From assembly GCA_052161625.1 (NCBI GenBank), contig CP197412.1: 64,000 nt of DNA; one strand, given 5' to 3'. Below the pieces are notes generated by a model. That model was not told the origin of the DNA and searched no databases. It saw nothing but the letters and a program-made list of their open reading frames with translations. Positions 34,777-44,275 of the stretch are shown in pieces. Position 1 is the stretch's first letter; the number at the start of each line of letters is the position of its first letter. This DNA comes from JBKCUI01 sp052161625 (lineage in GTDB: Bacteria > Planctomycetota > Planctomycetia > Pirellulales > Pirellulaceae). Both the position numbers and the translations under genes were made by a program.

Positions 34777-34804
34777 AGTGATTGTTCATGACTAGGAACC
34801 GGAA

Positions 34805-35725
34805 GTGAAAGCACCTCACGAAGCAATTGCGAAAGCGGACACCTTGATCGAAGCGATGGGGTGGATCCGAAGATTCCGCGGCAAAACGACGGTGATCAAG
34901 CTGGGTGGATCCCTCATGGGAAATGACGATGCCATGCGTCATACCTTGCTCGACATCATATTCATGGAGTCGGTCGGGATGCGTCCGGTGGTAGTCCACG
35001 GAGGCGGCCCTTCGATCAACAAAGCCATGGAAAAGGCATCGATCGAGCCGGTCTGGATCCAAGGTCGGCGCTATACGGATGCCAAGACGCTGGAGATTGT
35101 CGAACAAACGCTGGCTTATGAGTTGAACGAGCAGTTGACGGCGGAGATAGAGCGGCTCGGAGGACGTGCGATGAATTTGAACTTTCGCACCACGAATGTC
35201 CTATTTGGCGAGAAGCTACTTTTGGAGGAACCGGGTTCCGAACCGACCGATTTGGGTTACGTTGGCCATGTGACGCGCGTCGATCGGCAGACCATCGAAG
35301 CGTTGACTTATACCGAGCAAATTCCCGTGATTCCGTCGATGTGCATCGACGATCAGGGCCAAAAATACAACGTCAACGCGGACACCGCCGCGATGGCTGT
35401 TGCCGAAGCACTGGGTGCAGAGAAGCTGATATTCATCAGTGACGTCAACGGCGTGCGGCGGGTGAAAGACGATCCCGAGAGCGTTCTCCATTCCTTGACC
35501 GCGGCCGAGGCGAAGCAATTGATCGCCGACGGTGTCATCGCCGGGGGAATGATCCCGAAGGTCGAGGCATGTATCTCGACGCTGCAACGAGGCGTAGGCA
35601 AAGTGCACATCATCGATGGGCAACTGCGTCATTCCCTACTTTTAGAAATCTACACCACCGCTGGCGTTGGAACGGAAATCGTTCAGAGTCGCCAATCCCC
35701 TGCTACGCGCATTTCCCCAACGTAG
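34805..35725 (+). CDS. argB: Acetylglutamate kinase
   Basis: The enzyme phosphorylates N-acetyl-L-glutamate, the second step of arginine synthesis in the cytoplasm. The 306-residue amino acid kinase fold shows TVIKLGGSLM (about 29-38), VVVHGGGPSIN (about 62-72), the ATP-site lysine region KLIFISDVNGV, and GGMIPKVEACISTLQRGV. The start is a GTG with AGGAA about 9 nt upstream. The length and the extra N-terminal helix resemble the arginine-sensitive hexameric form, which would allow feedback inhibition; this is inference. argF follows after 6 bp, so the two form an operon behind the promoter described above. Confidence 0.95.
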   Translation: MKAPHEAIAKADTLIEAMGWIRRFRGKTTVIKLGGSLMGNDDAMRHTLLDIIFMESVGMRPVVVHGGGPSINKAMEKASIEPVWIQGRRYTDAKTLEIVEQTLAYELNEQLTAEIERLGGRAMNLNFRTTNVLFGEKLLLEEPGSEPTDLGYVGHVTRVDRQTIEALTYTEQIPVIPSMCIDDQGQKYNVNADTAAMAVAEALGAEKLIFISDVNGVRRVKDDPESVLHSLTAAEAKQLIADGVIAGGMIPKVEACISTLQRGVGKVHIIDGQLRHSLLLEIYTTAGVGTEIVQSRQSPATRISPT

Positions 35726-35731
35726 TTGATC

Positions 35732-36658
35732 ATGAAGCATATTCGATCACTCTTCGATCTCACTCTCGACGAATTCCACCAAATCATCGCGCTGGCGGGC
35801 GAACTCAAACAACAACTTCGAACGGGCGACCGAGTCGAACATTTGAAGAACCGCACGTTGGCGATGATCTTCGAGAAGGCGAGCTTGCGGACCCGCGTCA
35901 GCTTTGAAGCCGGAATGGCGCAGCTCGGCGGTACCGCTCTCTATCTCACCAGCGATGTGGGATGGCGAGAAAGGGAGTCGATCGCCGATTTCGTTCGGGT
36001 GCTTGCAGAGTATTGTGACTTCATCGTTTGCCGCGCGATCTCCCAATCGACCGTCGAGGAACTAGCAAGCCACAACGTGCTCCCCGTCATCAACGGACTT
36101 ACAGACCAAGCGCACCCATGCCAGGCGTTGGCGGACTATATGACCCTGCGCGAGACGATTCCCGACATCGAAGGGAAACAAATCACCTTCGTGGGCGATG
36201 GCAATAATGTCGCTCGGTCGCTATTGAACGTTTGCTCGATGGGCCGCATTCGCTTTCGCCTCGTCGGGCCCAAAGAGTATCACATCCATTCTTCCTACGT
36301 CGAGAAAGTGAAGGAACACGCTGGATGGTTGGACTTTGAACAAGGAACCGATATCGACCATTACGTCCGTGACGCAGATTTTCTCTACACCGATGTCTGG
36401 ACGAGCATGGGACAAGAAGCGGAGGCCGCAGTGCGCAATGCCGCCTTCCGTCCCTACCAAATCAATAAAACACTGATGTCGAAAGCACCCGCCCACTGCA
36501 AGGTCTTGCACTGCCTCCCGGCTCGCCGAGGACAAGAAATCTCCGACGACGTGATCGACTCCGAAAGCAGTCTTGTCTTTCCCCAAGCCGGAAACCGAAT
36601 GCACGTCCAAAAAGGACTGCTCGTGTGGCTCGCCCGCATGAACGGGATGATCGCTTAG
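35732..36658 (+). CDS. argF: Ornithine carbamoyltransferase
   Basis: The enzyme joins carbamoyl phosphate and ornithine to citrulline. The 308-residue protein has the carbamoyl phosphate motif as SLRTR (about 50-54) instead of STRTR, a variant also found in other bacterial OTCases. It also has HPCQALADYMT (the HPxQ motif), DVWTSMGQE in the ornithine loop and HCLPARRGQEI with the catalytic cysteine. The ATG at 35732 is taken as start; a TTG two codons earlier is possible. It lies 6 bp after argB and converges with pyrC with a 7-bp gap. The ornithine-binding features favour OTCase over N-acetylornithine carbamoyltransferase. Confidence 0.94.
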   Translation: MKHIRSLFDLTLDEFHQIIALAGELKQQLRTGDRVEHLKNRTLAMIFEKASLRTRVSFEAGMAQLGGTALYLTSDVGWRERESIADFVRVLAEYCDFIVCRAISQSTVEELASHNVLPVINGLTDQAHPCQALADYMTLRETIPDIEGKQITFVGDGNNVARSLLNVCSMGRIRFRLVGPKEYHIHSSYVEKVKEHAGWLDFEQGTDIDHYVRDADFLYTDVWTSMGQEAEAAVRNAAFRPYQINKTLMSKAPAHCKVLHCLPARRGQEISDDVIDSESSLVFPQAGNRMHVQKGLLVWLARMNGMIA

Positions 36659-36665
36659 GTGCAGG

Positions 36666-38030
36666 CTATTGTTTAGGACGATTGGGGCCAACGCCATCGG
36701 GTGTTTTCCAGTAGCCACCCAACCCCGGATCGAACGCGAGCCTTCGGGCTGGATCGGTTCGGACAACCCGACCCGCATCAAATGCAAGTTCGCCGCCAAC
36801 CCAAGTTTTCACGGGCCACCCGCGCAACGTTCTTCCCGCCCAAGGACTCCATTTGCTCTTCGTGAACTGCTCTTCGTTGCGTATGGTCTTCGCAAGATTC
36901 GGATCGACCAATACCAAATCGGCATCGTACCCGACCTCGATCCGCCCCTTGCCGAGTATCCCCCAAACTCTCGCGGGCGCATCGCTGGTCCAGCGCGCGA
37001 TTTCCTCCCACGTGCACAGGCCTCGCGAGGAGCGGTCTAGCAAAAGCGAGAAGTAGTTCTCAACGGCCGGCAATCCACTAGGGGAAGCGGGATAGGGCTT
37101 CTGCTTTTCCTCAAGCGTATGGGGAGCGTGATCGGTGGCGACCACTTGCAACACCCCATCTCGAAGAGCCTGCCAAAGAGCCACCGTGTCGTCTCGGTTC
37201 TTGATCGAGGGATTCATCTGAATCAAGCTACCCAGTCGCTCATAATCCTCGACGCAAAACTCCCAATGGTGAGGGCACAATTCCGCGGTGATGAGTTGGC
37301 GGTGATCTCGGATGCACTCCAATTCCGCAGCCGTGCTCACATGCAGGACGTGAAAACGATGGCGATGGCGATAGGCAAGATCCAGCGCTCGGCGGGTCGC
37401 GATCAGGGCGGCTTGGTGGTCGCGAATCAACGAGTGATCGCTAACGCGGTCGGTCCCTTTTAAACGTTCCGCATTCGCGCGTACGGTGCTTTCGTCTTCG
37501 CAGTGAGCGCAAATCGGTAGCGTCGTCTCCGCGAAAATACGCTCCAATGCGTCTTGGTCATCGACAAGCAAATCTCCAGTACTGGACCCGATGAAGATCT
37601 TGATGCCTGGCACACCGGTCGCCTTCTTCAACTCATCGGCATTGTCACTGGTTGCACCAATGTAGAAGCCGTAGTTTGCGATCGACTTCGTAGCCGCAAT
37701 TGCGTACTTCGCTTCGATCGAATCTCGGGTCGTCGCAGCTGGCTTGGTATTGGGCATTTCCAGAAACGAAGTGACCCCGCCCGCCACGCAAGCTTGGCTC
37801 GCAGTCTGCAAATCCTCTTTGTGCGTCAGCCCCGGTTCCCGAAAGTGAACTTGATCATCGATCAACCCAGGAAACAGAACCAGCCCCTCCGCATCGATGA
37901 TGTGATCTGCTGAGGTTGTCGGGGGAGCATCGACGCTGGCGATCTTCCCGTCTTCTATCAGGACATTGGCTTCGGCAACTCCGGTTGGAAATACGACCTT
38001 TGCCGAACGGATAAGTTGCCTACGGACCAT
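36666..38030 (-). CDS. pyrC: Dihydroorotase (class I-like, variant metal motif)
   Basis: The enzyme closes carbamoyl aspartate to dihydroorotate in pyrimidine synthesis. The 454-residue amidohydrolase shows the substrate motif FREPG (about 63-67) and EMPNT (about 91-95). Also present are K144 in GIKIFIG as a possible carboxylated lysine, H176 in CAHCED, H230 in VLHVSTAAE, and D300 in VATDHAPHT. The usual HxH reads QVH (Q60, H62), so one metal histidine is replaced. The substrate-side residues are kept, so activity on one metal ion is possible. The start ATG at 38030 has GGAGA upstream. The TPR gene diverges from it. Confidence 0.85.
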   Translation of the reverse strand: MVRRQLIRSAKVVFPTGVAEANVLIEDGKIASVDAPPTTSADHIIDAEGLVLFPGLIDDQVHFREPGLTHKEDLQTASQACVAGGVTSFLEMPNTKPAATTRDSIEAKYAIAATKSIANYGFYIGATSDNADELKKATGVPGIKIFIGSSTGDLLVDDQDALERIFAETTLPICAHCEDESTVRANAERLKGTDRVSDHSLIRDHQAALIATRRALDLAYRHRHRFHVLHVSTAAELECIRDHRQLITAELCPHHWEFCVEDYERLGSLIQMNPSIKNRDDTVALWQALRDGVLQVVATDHAPHTLEEKQKPYPASPSGLPAVENYFSLLLDRSSRGLCTWEEIARWTSDAPARVWGILGKGRIEVGYDADLVLVDPNLAKTIRNEEQFTKSKWSPWAGRTLRGWPVKTWVGGELAFDAGRVVRTDPARRLAFDPGLGGYWKTPDGVGPNRPKQ

Positions 38031-38161
38031 GGGATCTCCGCAATGGATATTTGTAGGAGAGAACTCGACGCGACACTTTTGAAAACTGTACAATCAAGGT
38101 CCGCTTCGCGGGAGGGTCTGTCTCTCGCGTTGCGATGACTTTTCAAGCCAGGAGAATCACC

Positions 38162-38965
38162 TTGCGAGTTCAAGCGGATACTATGGCCGATCGGCCAATG
38201 CTCGGTGGGTTGGTTGTGTTCGGTGCCATCGTTCTCGGAACCATGGCCCTTACCTTGACCCAGTCCCCTCCAAAATATCGACATCTTGCACAAGACTGGA
38301 GCAATCGGATCGAGAAGGCGATCCAGTCAGGAGCAACCAACGAACTGCTCGACGAGCTGAATTCGGCCGTTCGCAAATCACCCGTCGACGAACAACTTTA
38401 CCTGGCCAGAGGCTCCCTCTACTTTCGTACTGGCAAGATCGATCTTTCACTCGCCGATTTCGACAAAGTGATCGAGCTCCACCCCGAATCGAAGCCCTAC
38501 CTTTGGCAACGCGGAATCTCCCTGTACTACGCAAAACGCTATCGCGAAGGCAAAGAACAATTTGAAGTCCACCGAACCGTTAACCCCAATGACGTCGAAA
38601 ACGCCTTTTGGCACTTTCTGTGTGCCGCGAAACTCTCGGATGTCGAGCGAGCCAGCCGAGAAATCCTCCTTTCCGGACTAGATCGCCGCGAGCCGCTTAT
38701 GCAGGTTCAACAAATGATCGCCGGCAAAATCTCCCCGGACGAAGTGGTGAAAGTGACGGAAAAGGGGGGCAAGTCAGTCCAGTTCTATGGACATCTCTAT
38801 CTCGGTCTCTACTTCGACGCCAAGGAAGACACCACCGAAGCGATGAAACATCTCCGAAAATGCGTCGCCGTCGATTACCCCGGCTACATGTACGACGTCG
38901 CCAAAGTACACCTGCGATCGCTCGAACAGCCCAAAACCAGCGAAGTGGATAAAGCTGGAAAGTAA
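38162..38965 (+). CDS. Membrane-anchored TPR protein
   Basis: The 267-residue protein has one N-terminal membrane segment (about 13-32) and then three or four TPR-like helix pairs, clearest in LYLARGSLYFRTGKIDLSLAD and YLWQRGISLYYAKRYREGKE. A C-terminal region with HLYLGLYFDAKEDTTEAMKHLRK continues the pattern. TPR arrays mediate protein contacts; the domain would lie outside the cytoplasm. The TTG at 38162 is chosen because AGGAG lies 7 nt upstream; an ATG at 38135 is in frame. It is transcribed alone and ends at a GC-rich hairpin near 38968-38990. Partner unknown. Confidence 0.85.
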   Translation: MRVQADTMADRPMLGGLVVFGAIVLGTMALTLTQSPPKYRHLAQDWSNRIEKAIQSGATNELLDELNSAVRKSPVDEQLYLARGSLYFRTGKIDLSLADFDKVIELHPESKPYLWQRGISLYYAKRYREGKEQFEVHRTVNPNDVENAFWHFLCAAKLSDVERASREILLSGLDRREPLMQVQQMIAGKISPDEVVKVTEKGGKSVQFYGHLYLGLYFDAKEDTTEAMKHLRKCVAVDYPGYMYDVAKVHLRSLEQPKTSEVDKAGK

Positions 38966-38966
38966 C

Positions 38967-38988
38967 CCCGCCCGATTTGGGGGCGGCT
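38967..38988 (+). terminator. Possible terminator of the TPR gene
   Basis: CCGCCC and GGGCGG pair around a seven-base loop right after the stop codon, followed by CTATTTG. The stem is GC-rich but short and the T-run weak, so a modest call. Confidence 0.4.
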
Positions 38989-39235
38989 ATTTGGGAGACC
39001 TTTAGGGCTAACCGTATTTCAACCGAACAATCGATCACGAAAAATTTCAAAAATTTTAACAACCCCGATTTTCTTTTTGAGTACTGTCGCCTAATATACC
39101 GATGTCAGTTGCAGACGGGACTCGGGCGTGACCTGTCTGACGCTGACACAACCTTGCCCCATTGTGCTTAACTGGATTTCGGGCGTGACCAGTTAGGTGC
39201 TTTGGGGCTTTTTCGTTTCTAGACGGATCGATCGT

Positions 39236-42200
39236 TCACTGCTTCCCAGCTGCCGTTTGTAGGAAACTCAAAAGAGACGCCAACTCTTGGGTTGTCATGG
39301 TTTGCTCCATGTTACTCGGCATGAGCGAAAGCTCGCTCCGCTTTTCTTGTTCCACTTCCGACGCGGGTATCGCCAACTTCTTTCCTAACGGATCGACGAG
39401 GGTGATGGTTTCGTCGTTTCGGTCCGTGATAAGACCGGTGTGGGTAACGCCATCCTCCATTTGCAGAAGGGTCACGCGGAAAGCCTCGTCGACATTCCGA
39501 TCGGGCCAAAGAATGTCTTCGCAAAGTCGCTCCAAACCGCGATTCCCAATTCCTTCCAATTGCGGGCCGACCACGTTCCCAAGTGTCCCTAGTTTGTGGC
39601 ATTGCGAGCACTTGTCCATGAAGACGCGCATTCCAACTTCCCGATTTGGAACTTCGTCGCGAATCTCAGCCAGTTTTGATTCGATCAGCTTGCTTTTGTC
39701 CACGCGTGCGGCGAGCGACGCGCGGAACGACGCTAACCCCTCTTGCTCCTCTTCGCGCAACCCTCCCCACCAGCTTTCGGGCAACGTGCCCAAGGCATCC
39801 ACCGATAACGCTCCTTGCTTCGTCCAAGTCGTGAATCGCACAGCTGCGTCTCGATAGCGTGAGAGCCGACGCACGAGACGTGTTTGACCGCTCGCGCTCA
39901 TCCGCTTCAACAGGACCACGGCTTGTTCCTCCCAATCCGACGCCCATTGCCGCACGGCTGCGGCATCCTGTGGCGACTTCGGAATGGCAATTCGGTGGAC
40001 GATGTCCCAGCACTGTGACTCCGCAGCGAGATCGGTCAACTCCGCCTCGATTGGGGAGGATTGCAGAAGCATGGGGCGAAGGATGACAAACCGCGCGTAC
40101 TCGGAGAGCCCTTCGGATGCAATGAATTGCGACACGGCCATCGATTCGGCGGGAACACCGAATAGGTTGAACATGGTTCGCAGCACTTTCAGTTCGCTTT
40201 GGTCGTTCCGGAGTTGAAGAGTAGGATCCGAGAAATTCCCGATCGCGATCCACGCATAGCTACCCCCATTGTCTCCGTCGACGACTTCTAGAACCACCGA
40301 CTTCCCTTCGAACAATTCCGTCCCCCAACGAACAGCGGTGGCGACGTCGCTGCGTGGCGGATAGGCTCTTGCAACTTCTTGATAAGTATTGGTCGCAGGT
40401 TCCCTCGCTAACAACCGAACATAATTCTTCTGCAAATCGGGCTTAGAGGGCAATCCATTATGACCTGCCAAGCAAAACTCGATCGGTCCTCCTGGCGTGA
40501 AAGGTTCTGTGGCCCAACTCCCCACATAGCTTTCACCCAAAACAAAACTGCTAAAAAGGGGTAAGGATTCGAGTGTTTCCCCCCCCGCCGGGGACATAAC
40601 TTTGACTTGACGTACCTCGACGCCCCAAGTCCTCCGGTCGTCTTTGTCTTTCGACAAGGCTACCCATTCTCGAATGGGTGCGGTTCGGCTCGCCGATGCA
40701 TGCGTACGATTCAGCTCTTGGGCGAGCTCCTCCATAGCGACATGGCCTGCCTCAATAAGTTTGCGAGAAAGGTTGCCACGCGACTGCTGCTGCCTTGCTC
40801 CGATCCCAACGAGACGCTCTGCGAACGCGTGTGGTTTGGAAGAGGATTCCATGTGCCGGAGCACTCCCAAATACCGATCCATGTTTGAATCGTCGACGAC
40901 ATCTGCCAATGGATCGACTGTCAGCCGAATCGATTGCTCGTCTTCGTTCGATCTCTCTTTGTCGTTAGCGATCCCGCGTTCCAGAAGATCGATTGCCCAA
41001 CCGGTGCATCGCGTTGTTCGGCAAGCGGGTAGAACTCGCATCAACGCCCGCTGGATCGGTGCCTGGAGCCCTTGCGATATTCGGCTTTGTTCTGCGAATA
41101 GAGACTCCACGGCGGCGGGGTCGGAATCGGCTAAGGCGATGATCACGCGGCGAAGGGCGATTGCATGCGTCTGTTGCAGGATCGGGTCCGGCAACTGGCT
41201 CAGCTGCACGGCGGATTGGAGCAACGCTCGGAGGCCTTCCACGCTGGCATCCTGGCTCGATAGCTGTTGCACCGATGCGAGCCATCGCATGGCGTCGGTC
41301 GTCTTCGTAAGCTCGAGCCTACCCAAGTCACTCCATCGCGTCTTGGATGATCCGCCTGGGTGTGACTGCGAGACAGCCCGTGCATCTGGGATCGCACCGG
41401 TCCATCTCACACGCCATATGCGACCGCTGTTTCGATCGCGGTCGGGGTGGTCCAAAGGGACTTCGTAGTGACCGATGACTTTGTTGTAGAAGTCGGCGAT
41501 GTATAAGTGACCATCGGGACCGAATACGAGGTCGACAGGACGAAACCAGGAGTCATCGCTCGTCAGTAAATCGGGCAATTCTGTCGCACGGGCCGTCGCG
41601 CCCTGGTAGCTAATCTGGTTTCGATTGATCCGGCAGGTCATGACGTTGCCGCTCAAGAATTGGTCGGTCATTTCGATGGGGAACTTGGAGTCCTTGGTGT
41701 GCGCCAAGCCCGCGATGGCCGTGCTGCCATGCAAGTGATCCATCATCGATGGAACAAAACCGAGCCCGTCATCGGGGCGACCGAAGCTAGGATTGCAGCC
41801 GCCCTGGAGAAGCTGTGTGATGGGTTTGCTATGGCAATCGGCGCTGAACCAATTCCCGAACCGGTCCTGAGTCATGCCGAATGGATTGACTTGCCCCTGG
41901 CTATAAAGCTCGATACGGCTTCCATCCGGGCGGAACCGAAAGATATTTCCGGATTGCATCGATACACGGTGGCCGTCGCGACCGGCCACATTGGATTGGT
42001 TGTTGAATCCGTGGCATGCGTAGATCCAGCCGTCCCCTCCATCGCGGAGAGAGTTCACCATCCCATGCGTATCGCGGCTCGTGTCGAATGGCCCATAAAG
42101 GACTTTCCGTTGATCGCATACGCCATCACCATCGGTGTCGCGCAGATGCCATAGGTTCGGGATGGAGAAAACAATCACTCCATCGTCGACAGGCAATATC

Positions 42201-42607
42201 CCAATCGGAATATTGAGATCCGATGCGAATAACCGCTTGGTCTCAAAGTCTCCATCCCGATCCGAATCCTCCAAAACGACAATCGAATCGGTGGCTGGCT
42301 CCCCCTCCTTGACCGGGAATGGGTAATGCCTCGTCTGGGTGACCCAGAGTCTACCCTTCGCATCAAAGGCCAAATTCAGAGGTTTCGCAATCTCGGGCTC
42401 GGAAGCGATCAAATCGACAGCGAACCCCTCGGGGACATGAAACCCAGCCCGCTCCTCGACCGGTGTGCGGTGGGGGGTCGAACGAATCGTAAGCCCGAAC
42501 TCAGGCGTGGGAGTCGAGGGCTCAGCGGGTACGAAGCGATCTGCTGCGTGTGCCGATGAGACAATACCTGCGAGGAAATAGGCACAGAATCGAATATTTG
42601 CTGTCAT
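39236..42607 (-). CDS. PVC-type exported haem protein (membrane-bound dehydrogenase-like propeller + cytochrome c)
   Basis: The 1123-residue product has a signal peptide (about 1-22). A beta-propeller dehydrogenase-like domain follows (about 45-400, with VPEGFAVDLIASEPEI, AFDAKGRLWVTQTRHYP, DSDRDGDFETKRLF). Then comes a long helical region of HEAT-like character, and a C-terminal cytochrome c domain with CSQCHKLGTLGNVVGPQL and the haem motif CSQCH. This is the standard PVC superphylum build, often next to DUF1501, DUF1080 or sulfatase genes and thought to act in periplasmic sugar oxidation. The ATG at 42607 starts the signal peptide; the open frame before it lacks similarity. It diverges from the BamA-type genes. 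Confidence 0.93.
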   Translation of the reverse strand: MTANIRFCAYFLAGIVSSAHAADRFVPAEPSTPTPEFGLTIRSTPHRTPVEERAGFHVPEGFAVDLIASEPEIAKPLNLAFDAKGRLWVTQTRHYPFPVKEGEPATDSIVVLEDSDRDGDFETKRLFASDLNIPIGILPVDDGVIVFSIPNLWHLRDTDGDGVCDQRKVLYGPFDTSRDTHGMVNSLRDGGDGWIYACHGFNNQSNVAGRDGHRVSMQSGNIFRFRPDGSRIELYSQGQVNPFGMTQDRFGNWFSADCHSKPITQLLQGGCNPSFGRPDDGLGFVPSMMDHLHGSTAIAGLAHTKDSKFPIEMTDQFLSGNVMTCRINRNQISYQGATARATELPDLLTSDDSWFRPVDLVFGPDGHLYIADFYNKVIGHYEVPLDHPDRDRNSGRIWRVRWTGAIPDARAVSQSHPGGSSKTRWSDLGRLELTKTTDAMRWLASVQQLSSQDASVEGLRALLQSAVQLSQLPDPILQQTHAIALRRVIIALADSDPAAVESLFAEQSRISQGLQAPIQRALMRVLPACRTTRCTGWAIDLLERGIANDKERSNEDEQSIRLTVDPLADVVDDSNMDRYLGVLRHMESSSKPHAFAERLVGIGARQQQSRGNLSRKLIEAGHVAMEELAQELNRTHASASRTAPIREWVALSKDKDDRRTWGVEVRQVKVMSPAGGETLESLPLFSSFVLGESYVGSWATEPFTPGGPIEFCLAGHNGLPSKPDLQKNYVRLLAREPATNTYQEVARAYPPRSDVATAVRWGTELFEGKSVVLEVVDGDNGGSYAWIAIGNFSDPTLQLRNDQSELKVLRTMFNLFGVPAESMAVSQFIASEGLSEYARFVILRPMLLQSSPIEAELTDLAAESQCWDIVHRIAIPKSPQDAAAVRQWASDWEEQAVVLLKRMSASGQTRLVRRLSRYRDAAVRFTTWTKQGALSVDALGTLPESWWGGLREEEQEGLASFRASLAARVDKSKLIESKLAEIRDEVPNREVGMRVFMDKCSQCHKLGTLGNVVGPQLEGIGNRGLERLCEDILWPDRNVDEAFRVTLLQMEDGVTHTGLITDRNDETITLVDPLGKKLAIPASEVEQEKRSELSLMPSNMEQTMTTQELASLLSFLQTAAGKQ

Positions 42608-42832
42608 TGCAGAGAGTTTGACTGGGAGAGATGGAGAGGGAGAGGCAATTAAGCAGACTTGGAAAATTGGCGAAGGTGTTTCCGCACTTTCCGCTCGTCT
42701 GCGGGTCCTAATTGTAACCAAAATTCGAAGAATGCTTAAAGTCAGCTCGTCTGCACCTTGCATCCTCCCCCCGAGATTCTGTATTCACCAACAGAAGTAT
42801 TCCCCACCCGAGCGCCATTCAGGGAGAATGTC

Positions 42833-44203
42833 ATGAAGCTACTTATCCAAACCGCAGCCACCGCTTCGCTGTCCATCGCATTGATAAGCAACACCTATGC
42901 ACAAATGGGAGGGGGGCCTGGCAACGATCCCGCTCCAGCTTTCAGCGAGCCCAAATTTGAAGACAGGGTGTTCGAATCAGGAGGGCCGCGCGCTCGAGAA
43001 GCTAAAAATGGATCCGTGATTCTGTCGGTCAAAATCGAGGGGAACAAATCGGTATCGGAGAACGCGATCCTGGCCGTCATGCAATCGAGGCAGGACCGGG
43101 TGTTCGACACGGAAACCTTTCAACGCGACATCGCCGCCCTTTATCGAACCGGATTGTTCAAGCGAATCGAACCCTACTTCACCGAGGAAGCAGGGGGCGT
43201 TCACATGAAGCTCATCGTCCAAGAACGCCCGATCATCAAGTCCGTCCTCTTCACCGGCAATCAGAGCGTGGAAGACACCGCATTGATCAAGCATGCGGGG
43301 ATCGCCAAAGGAGAACCGCTGGACCCGATTGCGATCAATTCGGCACGCACCAATCTCATCGAATACTACCAAGACAAAGGGATGAACCAAGTCGACATCC
43401 AGGTTGTATCCGGTTTGCTGCCGGGCGAGCGGGACGTCGAGTTCTTGATCAACGAAGGGCCAATCGAACGATTCAATTCCATCGGCTGCGCAGGAAACAA
43501 GGACTTCAGCAGCGAGCTTCTCAAAGCCAAGATCTCCTCGAAGGATGCTCGGGGTGGTTTGACCCAATGGATGTTCAACCGCGCCTCCGATCTGAAAATC
43601 GAAAACGACCGCCAAACGTTGACCGCGTACTACCGCCGTCTCGGCTACTTCGATGCCCGTGTCGATGTGCGAAAGGAATACGACAGCAGCGGTAAATGGG
43701 TCGATCTTACATTCGTCATTTATGAAGGTGTCCGGTATAAGATCCGCTCGGTTGCCATCAGCGGTACGAAGCGTTACCAGCCCGAAGAACTGATGCCCTA
43801 CATGCAGGCCAAGCAAGGGGAGCCATTTCAGCTGGACAACAAAGCAGCCGATGAGCGATTCATTCGTGATCTCTATGGCACCCAAGGACATTACTTTTGC
43901 GATATCGTTGGCGAGCTCGTCTACCAGCCTAACAACGAAGTGGACATCATCTACAACGTGGGTGAAGGAGATATCTATCGCATCAGCGATGTGCGAGTGC
44001 ATATCGAAGGAGACTACACGAAAGAACGTGTCGTTCTGCATCCACTCGCGAACGTTCGTCCAGGCAGCATCATCAACAGCAAAGGTGTCGAGGATGCCAC
44101 GCGTCGCCTCCGATTCTCTTCGATCTTCAATAACGATCCTTCGCAGGGCATCGTGCCGACGATCAAGGTGGAGCCACCAGAAGATGTTGACCTAGACAAA
44201 TAA
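42833..44203 (+). CDS. POTRA-domain half of a BamA-type outer-membrane assembly factor
   Basis: The 456-residue protein has a signal peptide (about 1-23) and a run of about five POTRA domains. They are recognised by recurring patterns such as VKIEGNKSVSENAILAVM, SVLFTGNQSVEDTALIKH and VAISGTKRYQPEELMPYMQAK. It stops after the last POTRA (KVEPPEDVDLDK) with no beta-barrel. POTRA arrays receive unfolded outer-membrane proteins in the periplasm. The barrel is encoded by the next gene, 72 bp downstream on the same strand, so BamA appears to be split in two exported chains. The ATG at 42833 follows a GGGAGA ribosome site. Confidence 0.88.
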   Translation: MKLLIQTAATASLSIALISNTYAQMGGGPGNDPAPAFSEPKFEDRVFESGGPRAREAKNGSVILSVKIEGNKSVSENAILAVMQSRQDRVFDTETFQRDIAALYRTGLFKRIEPYFTEEAGGVHMKLIVQERPIIKSVLFTGNQSVEDTALIKHAGIAKGEPLDPIAINSARTNLIEYYQDKGMNQVDIQVVSGLLPGERDVEFLINEGPIERFNSIGCAGNKDFSSELLKAKISSKDARGGLTQWMFNRASDLKIENDRQTLTAYYRRLGYFDARVDVRKEYDSSGKWVDLTFVIYEGVRYKIRSVAISGTKRYQPEELMPYMQAKQGEPFQLDNKAADERFIRDLYGTQGHYFCDIVGELVYQPNNEVDIIYNVGEGDIYRISDVRVHIEGDYTKERVVLHPLANVRPGSIINSKGVEDATRRLRFSSIFNNDPSQGIVPTIKVEPPEDVDLDK

Positions 44204-44275
44204 GCACCGCTTGCACAAGCACTGATTGCCATCCCCTTTCGACGAATTACCGGACCGCACTCCATAGCGTTAACC

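Larger units (their letters stand above)
34335..34804. other. 470-bp divergent region with promoter and structured argB leader
   Basis: No gene is seen. On the plus strand a near-consensus promoter (34540-34569) would start a leader of roughly 230 nt before argB. The leader has an A-rich patch (about 34670-34688) and two hairpins (34693-34723 and 34753-34776). The promoter of the leftward operon must also lie here but is not distinct. Confidence 0.6.
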
